From CALLVY01 sp937899855 (GTDB lineage: Bacteria; Bacteroidota; Bacteroidia; Chitinophagales; Saprospiraceae), in contig JBCBQC010000020.1 in the NCBI GenBank assembly GCA_039820405.1, positions 7,284-71,283 on the forward strand: DNA of 64,000 nt, read 5' to 3'. A program made the position numbers and the translations under genes. The stretch's first letter is position 1. Each line of letters begins with the position of its first letter. The notes below the pieces were generated by a model. The model did not search any database. It was not told the DNA's origin and saw only the letters and a list, made by a program, of their open reading frames with translations. Positions 1 to 8,400 of the stretch are shown here, one piece after another.

Positions 1-1404
1 CTCCACCAAGCCGTACTTGCCCCGCTGGGCATTGTGGTAGGTCTCGATGGCGGGCGTGGCGGTACCGAGCAGCACCTTGGCCCCACTCACTTGCCCGAGG
101 TAGATGGCGGTATCGCGTGCATTGTAACGGGGCGCGGGGTCGACCTGTTTGTAGGAGGTATCGTGTTCTTCATCCACAATGATGAGCCCGAGTTTTTGAA
201 AGGGCAAAAACAAACTCGATCGCACCCCAATCAACAGCGGCTTCCCCTCCAATACCTTTTGCCACATCTCTACCCGTTCGTGATTGCTGAGTCGCGAGTG
301 ATAAACCAGGGCCTGGTCCCCAAAGATCTTTTGTAGCCGTCGCGTAATCTGTGCACTCAGGGCGATCTCGGGCAGCAAGTACAAGACCTGCTCTCCACGA
401 TCGAGCGTCTGTTGGATCAATTCGGTGTACACCCGCGTCTTACCGCTGCCCGTTACCCCGTGGAGCAAGATGACCCGCTTGTCGGCAAACTGTGCTTCGA
501 TGCTGGCCAGGGCCTCTACTTGTTGGGCCGACAGCGGTGCCGCATCGGCCAGCGCCTCTTCGTAGGCCCCAATCCGACTCACCGCCTGGCTGTACAAGCG
601 GACCACTCCCTTTTTCTCCATCGCCTTGAGTACCCCCGAGTCGACCTGGGCCAGTCGGTAGATTTCCTGACAACGGACGACTTCCTTTTGGCGCACTACC
701 TGTAGCAAGGCCATCATCGCCTCCACCTGTCGCGAAGAGCGACTGAGTCGATCAAAGGCCTCCGACAATTGGTTGGGATCCGAAGCGTAGGGTTCGGCGA
801 TTGCTACGCAGCGGACCACCTTGGGCTTGTACTGGTTTTTGAGTTCCTCCTTGAGGTAAATGAGCCTTTTGTCCAACAGTTTCTGGATCAGTGGGTATAC
901 CGTCTTCTGGTCCAGAATCTTGCGGATGTCTTCCAGGCTCAGCTCCTTTTGGTGGCGCAGGGCCTCGGCGATGTAGTACTCCTTATCGCTCAGGCCTTCG
1001 TAATTGTCGTCGAAGAGCGGACTGAGGGTAACCCGCGTCTCGCTGGCCAAGCGAAAGCCCGCGGGCAGGGCGGCGCTCATCACTTCGCCGATGGTACAGG
1101 CGTAATAATCGGCCAGCCACTTCCAAAAGGCCAGCTGCGCTGGGCTCGCGATGGGCGCCGGGTCGATGACCGACAAAATGGGTTTGGCGCGGTAGCCCTC
1201 GGGTTCGGGAGCGTCGACGTTTTCGATCAGGGCGGCGTAGCGTTTGTTGCGTCCCAGTTGGACTTCCACCCGTACGCCCACCTGGATTTGGGGAATCCAG
1301 GTGGCGGGAACGAAGTAGGTGTAGGTCTTGGGTACCGCAATCGGTAGGATGACCGCCACGTAGCGCCCGCCGGCAAAGCTGGGGTGAAAACTGTCCTGAC
1401 TCAA
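1..1404 (-). CDS. priA: Primosomal protein N' (PriA helicase), 3' part missing
   Basis: Superfamily-2 DNA helicase that restarts stalled replication forks by loading the replicative helicase. The reading frame is open to the left edge, so 468 codons are present and the second helicase lobe and zinc-binding part are outside. Seen: an N-terminal 3'-DNA-binding domain (AVILPIAVPKTYTYFVP), Walker A GVTGSGKT at residues 316-323, the DEEH box VDEEHD near residue 411, and the motif-III region ATPAIETY close to the edge. The frame has no ATG between an upstream stop and the conserved N-terminus; TTG at 1404 or GTG at 1359 are the only plausible starts, and 1404 is chosen because it leaves a short leader before the conserved block. 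The gene follows the deacetylase-like gene on the same strand after 35 bases and may be co-transcribed with it. Identity is secure; the start is not. Confidence 0.93.
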   Translation of the reverse strand, partial: MSQDSFHPSFAGGRYVAVILPIAVPKTYTYFVPATWIPQIQVGVRVEVQLGRNKRYAALIENVDAPEPEGYRAKPILSVIDPAPIASPAQLAFWKWLADYYACTIGEVMSAALPAGFRLASETRVTLSPLFDDNYEGLSDKEYYIAEALRHQKELSLEDIRKILDQKTVYPLIQKLLDKRLIYLKEELKNQYKPKVVRCVAIAEPYASDPNQLSEAFDRLSRSSRQVEAMMALLQVVRQKEVVRCQEIYRLAQVDSGVLKAMEKKGVVRLYSQAVSRIGAYEEALADAAPLSAQQVEALASIEAQFADKRVILLHGVTGSGKTRVYTELIQQTLDRGEQVLYLLPEIALSAQITRRLQKIFGDQALVYHSRLSNHERVEMWQKVLEGKPLLIGVRSSLFLPFQKLGLIIVDEEHDTSYKQVDPAPRYNARDTAIYLGQVSGAKVLLGTATPAIETYHNAQRGKYGLVE

Positions 1405-1439
1405 GGGAAGGTACGGGGTTTGGTGAAAGGGTAAAGCTA

Positions 1440-2348
1440 CTAAAAAAACATTTCCTGAGCGACTCGAAAGGTGTTCGCGTGCGCCTCCACAATATCGCTA
1501 ACGCGTTCGGAGTAGCCCCCACCCATGCTCACCGCTACGGGCAGCTCGTGCCGCTGGCAGCATTCGAATACGATGCGGTCCCTTTCCTTACAGCCGGCCC
1601 GGCTTAGGCTCAGTCGTCCGAGTTTGTCGCTCGCCAGGACATCGACGCCGGCGAGGTAGAATACAAAATCCGGCTGCACTTCGTCAAATAGACGGGGCAG
1701 GGTATTGCGGAGGGTCCGGAGGTAGTGCTCGTCTTCGGTTTGGTCGGGCAAGCCGATGTCGAGGTCCGATTGTTCCTTGCGGGTGGGGTAGTTTTTGGCG
1801 CCGTGCATGCTGAAGGTGAAGACGCGGGGCTCGTCGCGGAAAATTTGGGCGGTGCCGTTGCCCTGGTGGACATCCAGGTCTACGACCAGCACCTGCCGGA
1901 CGATTCCGTCGCGAAGCAGTACGTTGGCGGCGATGGCGATGTCGTTGAGTAGGCAGAAGCCTTCGCCCCGGTCGGTGAAGGAGTGGTGCGTTCCCCCGGC
2001 AATGTTCATCGCCACGCCGTACTGTCGGGCGTAGTGGGCACACTGGAGGGTGCCGTTGGCAATGTGGGTGCCGCGTACGACGAGGCGCTCGGAAAGGGGA
2101 AAGCCAATCTTGCGGATTTCTTTGGCCGTCAAGCTCAGGGAGCGGAGTTTTTGCCAGTAGTCGGCGTCGTGGGTCAGGAGGATCTGGTCTTCATCGAGGG
2201 GATCGGGATGAAACAACTGCTCTTCGCTGATGCTGCCTTCGTAGAGCAATTGCTCCGGCAACAGCTCGTACTTGATCATCGGAAAGCGGTGTCCTTCGGG
2301 CAGTTCGTACTTGTAAATGGGAGAGAACGCAATTTTCAACATGTCCAA
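1440..2348 (-). CDS. Histone deacetylase-like (arginase-fold) hydrolase
   Basis: 302 residues, the usual size for a bacterial class-IV-like histone deacetylase/AcuC family zinc hydrolase. Seen: paired histidines in GGTHHS (H121, H122), the metal-binding DLDVHQGNGT (D159, H161), a third metal aspartate in AGVD (D236) and the catalytic tyrosine in GGGYS (Y279), so the active site looks complete. Known family members remove acetyl or related acyl groups from lysine or small amines; the substrate here cannot be read from sequence. There is no signal peptide, so the enzyme should be cytoplasmic. It lies between the giant adhesin gene (89 bases upstream) and priA (35 bases downstream), all on the minus strand, and none of these suggests a substrate. 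Confidence 0.88.
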   Translation of the reverse strand: MDMLKIAFSPIYKYELPEGHRFPMIKYELLPEQLLYEGSISEEQLFHPDPLDEDQILLTHDADYWQKLRSLSLTAKEIRKIGFPLSERLVVRGTHIANGTLQCAHYARQYGVAMNIAGGTHHSFTDRGEGFCLLNDIAIAANVLLRDGIVRQVLVVDLDVHQGNGTAQIFRDEPRVFTFSMHGAKNYPTRKEQSDLDIGLPDQTEDEHYLRTLRNTLPRLFDEVQPDFVFYLAGVDVLASDKLGRLSLSRAGCKERDRIVFECCQRHELPVAVSMGGGYSERVSDIVEAHANTFRVAQEMFF

Positions 2349-2437
2349 TTGTTCCTATAAGCCATCTCAAAGTATATTTTGAGGTGACTTCTTATTCTCC
2401 AGAGTAACAAGCGAGTCCGAAAGATGGTTTTCCCAAT

Positions 2438-5400
2438 TTAACGCATCAAGGTCACATCCCCCGAAATCATTTCCCGACGGCCATCCACAAAGACCAATTC
2501 GACCACGTAAACAAATACCGCCGGATTCATATCCTGGCCATCCAGTCGACCGTCCCAACCCGCCTCGGCAATGTTCATCGGGAGATCCTCCCGGGCAAAA
2601 ACCAATTCCCCCCAACGGTCAAAGACGCGCAGGGAAGCGACTCGAATATCCGCCCGACCCTGGACAAAAAAGTAATCATTGCTGCCATCCGCATTGGGGC
2701 TAAAGACATTGGGGAGATATACCGGCAGGTCGGTTCGCACCCGCAGCGTAATGCGGTCCCGCACCTCACAACCCAAGCTGTCCCGAATCGTTAGGGTATA
2801 GGTCTCGGTACTGAGTGGGGTGACGAAGGTTTCCAAGCACTCCGGGCAACGGATAAAGTCTTCCGGCTCCCAGCGCAATTCCACCACCTCCATATTCGTA
2901 ATGGGGTCGAGCCAAATGCTATCGCCCAAATCCACCTGCTCATCTTCGCCCAACTCCAACTGATAGGCGGTGGCTTCGGGAATGTCGATCATGGCACTTT
3001 CCTCACAGTTGTTTTCGTCCACCACCACCAAATCGTAGGCACCCGCGGCCAATCCCGTGGCCAGGAAGGGCAGGTTATCGATGGGTTCGAAAAGTCCTCC
3101 GTCGATGGAGAAACGGTAATCCTGTCCCGGTCCGCTGACGTCGGTGAGGAGAAAACTGCCGTCGGTATCGCCAAAGCAGGTGGGCGCCGCGACGGTCAGC
3201 TCGACCAGCGGTGCGGGAGGGGCACTGAGCTCCGCCAGCGTCTCGGTGGTACAGCCATTGGCATCCGTCACCACCACGCGGTACTGCCCCGCACCAATGT
3301 TTTCCAGGGTATCCGTCGTATTGCCATTTTCCCAGACGTAGCTAAAGGGGCCCGTACCTACCGTTACCTCTACCACTAGGGAACCGTCCTCCGCATTGGG
3401 GCAACTCACGCCAAAACCATTGTAATCCACCACCGCGCTGGCCTGCGCTTGGACTTCCGTCAGGTTGACTTCCAAGATACTGTTGGGTAAAAGGACTGGG
3501 CAAGCGGTGACCGTCGAAGTGGCATCCGTCAGGACGAAGGTCGTCGCCACACTCAGGGGGATTGTGGTGGTGGCGCCGTCTTCAATACCGGCCAGTACAA
3601 TCGTATTCGTACCGTCGGTGTAGCGGACGTCGAAGGGCCCCGGCCCACTAAAGTTGAAGGTCAAGCGAGCGCTGTCGCCACTACAGATCAATTCTGGGCC
3701 ACTGATTGATGCCGTCAGTTCCGGTTCAAAACTCAGGTTGACCGTCACGATGCTGTCGCAACCCCGCGCCGAGGCTCCCAGGAGGGTTTCTACCCCGGTG
3801 GGATTGTTGCGATCGTAAACGGTACCGTTGACGCTAAGTGACTCGTCAAAACACAGGCGCCGCTCGATCAGCGAAGCCGCAATGGGGTAGAAGCTGACCG
3901 TGACGTCGACGATCGAGTCACAAGCATTTTCCGCCAATCCCGACAGGATTTCCGTACCACTGGGATTGGCCGCGTCGTAAATCGTTCCGTTGACCTCGAC
4001 GGATGCTCCTGGGCAGAGCAAGGTATCGAGCGTCCGCTGACTGGGGAAGCGCTCTTCCACTTGGATACTCGCCTCGGCCGAGCAATTGGGCCCATCGCTT
4101 ACCGTCACCGAATACAGGCCGGGGCTGCTGACCACCAGCGAGTCGGTGGTGTTGCCGGGTACCGACCAAACGTAGCTTCCCAAACCGGGCGTAGCCTGTA
4201 GGGTCGTACTCGTACCGCTGCAAAAAGAGGCCGAACCGCCGATCACCACGCTCAGGTTATTGAGCTCGACCGTCACGGTGGTCAGGTCGGCCGGGCAGAA
4301 GGGGGAGCCCGTCACCACGTAGATGAATACGTAGCTTCCCGTGGCATTTCCAGCGGGGCGGAAGGTGCCATTTACCGGACTGAAACTTCCCGGATTGGGG
4401 CTATTGGGGCTCGCAGCGTCTACGGCCCAGAGCCCACCGGGATTCCCCCCCGTGACGAGGCCGAAGAGGGCGATCTCCGTGCCGGGATCGGGATTACAGA
4501 TCTGGAAGCTCTGCCCCGTTCCGGCTTCGGGAGCGCTAAAGAGGTCGAGCGTTTGGCTCGAACTAGCGGGGCAACCGGGGCGGGGGGCATCGAGGCTAAA
4601 GGTAATTTCGTAGGTACCCGGATCGGCAGCAATGCCCAGGAAAAGATCGCCACTGATGACGGCGGGGTTGCTTCCGGCCGGGGTGGCCGTAATGGTCCAA
4701 GTCCCCGGCTCGGTACTCAGCTGGAGGCTGGTCAGGTCGAGGTTTTGGTTGTTGCACCGGGGCGATGGCGGCAAAGTCAGTACGCTGGGACAGACGCAGC
4801 TCTGGACCCTCACGTTAAGCTGGTAAGATTGTTCGGTACAGGGAGGCGTCGCACTATTGGTGGTGTAAGTAAAGGCGTACACGCCCGGTCCCACCCCATC
4901 AAAATCGACGTTGGCCAGATTGCTCAAATCCACCCCACTGGCGTCGGTATCGGCCCAGGATCCTCCCAAATCACCACCGATCACCAGACCGTTAAAGTCT
5001 AGGATGGAACCTTCCGCACTGGTATTGCAAACAACGGTATCCGTCACCACCGTCGCGATGGGGCGTTCGTTGAGGAGGACCGTCACACTGCTGCTGGCAT
5101 CCGGACAGGGGCCACCGCCCGTCACGGTATAGGAAAAGGTATAGCTTCCCCCCAGTTGACCCATCGGTGCGAAGGTGCCCAGGCTCGGGTCAAACGCACC
5201 ACCCGTAGAGGGCACTACGGAGGTTTCTAGCCAAATCCCCCCGGCGTCTTCGCCCACCAAAAGGTCCGCCAGATCGATGACCTGCGGATTGCTGTTGCAG
5301 CGGGTAAGTGGGGAAACATCCACGCCCGCATTGGGCGCAGCGAATACGGTGAGGGTCTGGACGGAAGAATCGGGACAGCCGGGAATGGGGGCCAGGTCGA

Positions 5401-8400
5401 GGGTGTAGGTAATTTGGTAATCGCCTGGGTCAGCCGTGTTGGCTTCGAAGATCGTTCCGTTGAGGGTGGCCGGATTGCTGCCCACCGGCGTACTGGAGAT
5501 GGTCCAACTGCCCGCTTCGCTGGTCGCTACCAAGGTACTCAGGTCTAGGCTTCCCCCCGCATTGCAAAGCGCGGTAGGGGGAAGCGTAGCCACACTGGGA
5601 CAGGCACAGTCTTCCACGGTGATTTCCAACTGGTAGATTTGTTCGTTACACGGTGCAATTGCACTATTGGTCTGGTAGCTAAAGGTATAGGTTCCCGCGG
5701 GGACGCCATCAAAATTGACCATATTGAGAACGGTGAGGTCGGCCCCGCTCCCATCGGTATCGGTCCAGCTACCACTGGCGTCCCCAGCCGTCACCAAGAG
5801 TCTAAAATCAATGGTCGATCCCTGGGCACTGAGGTTACACACGTTGACGCCCGCCACCAAGTCGGCAAAGGGCGCCGCATTGACCCGAATGCTGACCAGA
5901 CTGCTGGCCGAAGGGCAGGGCCCCGCTCCCGCTACCTCGTACCGGAAGGTGTAGGTTTCCGTCAACTGTCCAAAGGGGTTGAAGGTCCCCGCCACGGGGT
6001 CAAAAGCCGTACCCGTGGAAGGCACCGTGGTCGTTTCGGTCCAGCTACCGCCTCCATCTTCGCCACTGAGTTGGTCAAAAAGGCTCAAGCTTTGGTTTTG
6101 GTCATCGCAGGTAATCAGGATGGGCTCCGGGCTTCCCGCACTGGGCGTCGCGAATACGCTAAGGGTTTGGACGGAAGAATCGGGGCAGCCGGGGATGGGG
6201 GCCAGGTTGATGGTGTAGGTAATTTGATAATCGCCCGGATCGGCGCCGGTGGCGTCAAAGAGGTTGCCGCTGAGGGTGGCGGGATTGGTGCCGGTGGGGC
6301 TGCTGGTAATGGCCCAGCTACCCGGTTCCGGGGTGAGCACGAGGCTGTTCAGATCGAGGCTGCCGGCGTCGTTGCACAGGTTGCTCGGTGCACTGGTGGC
6401 GACGCTGGGACAGGCACAATCCTGGACGAGGATTTCGATGTCGTAGGCTTGTTCGCTACAGGGTGCGGTGGCGCTATTGGTGGTGTAGGTAAAGGTGTAG
6501 GTACCGGCGATAAGTCCATCAAAATCCACATTGCTGGGATCGCTGAGGTTGACCCCACTGGCATCGGTATCGGCCCAACTGCCTCCGGTATCCCCGGCGG
6601 TGACGAAGGTACCAAAGTCGAGGGTGGACCCCTGGGCGCTGAGGTTACAGATCGTGGTGTTGGGGGCTACGTCGGCAAAGGGTGCCGCCGTTAGTTCGAT
6701 GGTCACCATACTGCCGGCATTGGGGCAGGGCGAGGTGCCCAGTACGACGTACTGAAAGGTATACTGCCCCGTGGCCTGTCCGCTGGGGTCAAAGCTACCC
6801 GGATTGGGCACAAAGGCTCCCCCCGTCGACGGGACCGCCGAGGTTTCAATCCAGCTGCCGTTGGGGTCTTCCCCGACCAAACGATCGTTGAGTAGGATAA
6901 TGCCCGGTGCATCGTTGCAAATGCTCAGGGTGGGGTCGGGCACGCCGGCATTGGGGGCGGCCAGTACCGTGAGGGTTTGGACGGAGGAATCGGGACAGCC
7001 CACGATGGGGGCCTGGTCGAGGGTAAAGGTCAGTTCGTAATCGCCCGCATCGGCGCCGATGGCATTGAAGGCGTTACCTAGCAAAGTGGCGGGGTTGGTC
7101 CCGGCGGGGGTATTGGTGATGGCCCAACTGCCACTTTCGGTCGTCAGGACCAAGCCGCTGAGGTCCAGCGTTCCCCCATCATTACAAAGTGCGGGTGGGG
7201 CCGCAGTGGCCACATCGGGACAACTGCAATCCTGTACCAGTACGCTCAGTACGTAAGTCGCCTCCACACAAGGTGCCGTGGCGCTATTGGTGGTGTAGGT
7301 AAAATTGTAGCTGCCCGGAGCGATCCCGTCAAAGTCCACGGCACCGGTATTGCTCAAGTCCACTCCCGATCCGTCGGTATCCGCCCACGTTCCCCCCTGA
7401 TCTCCCGCCGTCACCAGCGCATCAAAATCGAGTACGGAGCCCTGAGCCGCCAGATCGCAGGTGGTAGCATTGCTCGCCACGGTCGCAAACGGCGCCGCAA
7501 TGACGTTGATCGTCACCGTGCTGCTGCTCGCACTACAAGGAGGGATGCCCGCCACCGTGTACTCAAAAGTGTAAGTGCCCGCCGCCTGTCCCGCCGGATC
7601 AAAACTCCCCGGATTGGCTACAAAGGCACCGCCCGTAGAAGGGATCGTTGAGGTCTCGATCCAGCTTCCCCCCGCATCTTCCCCCGTTAGCAAATCATTG
7701 AGCAATAGCGCCGGACTACCCAAGGCACACAGATTGGGGCTGGCGCCGGGCGCTCCCGCATTTGGGGCCGCTTGGATATTGACCGTAAAAAAATCCACCC
7801 CGGCGGGACACGTTCCCCCCACATCATCCGTCGTCGCCGTAAAGCCCACCGAACCACCGGCAAGATCACCGGGGCCGGGCGTGTAGGTGACGGGATTGTC
7901 GAAGACCCCGCTGAGGCTTCCGTCCCCGCTGGCACTCCAGCTTACGGTCGTCGCCCCGTTGCCCAAAACCGCACTGAGTACGATATTTTCCCCCGCACAA
8001 ATCGAAACGGGCGCGGCAATGCTCACGGTCGGGGCCGGACTGATCGTCAGATTGACGTCGGTGAAGGCCAAACCACAAATACCGGTCGGATCGGTGGCGC
8101 TAAAGGTCAGGCTGACCACGCCCGCCGCCACATCACCGGGCCCGGGCGTATAAGTCGCCGCCGCCAGCCCCGGATCGTCAAAGCTGCCATCACCCCCACT
8201 GCTCCACTGTGGCGTCGTTCCCAGATTGACGCTGCCATTGAGTTGGATACTACCACTGGCGCAAGTACTGTACGGCCCTCCCGGATCGGCAAAAGTAGGG
8301 TTGCCCAAATTGAGTACCAGTTGATCGCTGGCGTCGGGGCAGCCGCTGGCACTGACCGTCAGGGTCAAGCTCACGCTACCCGCCGCAATGTCGGCGGCAC

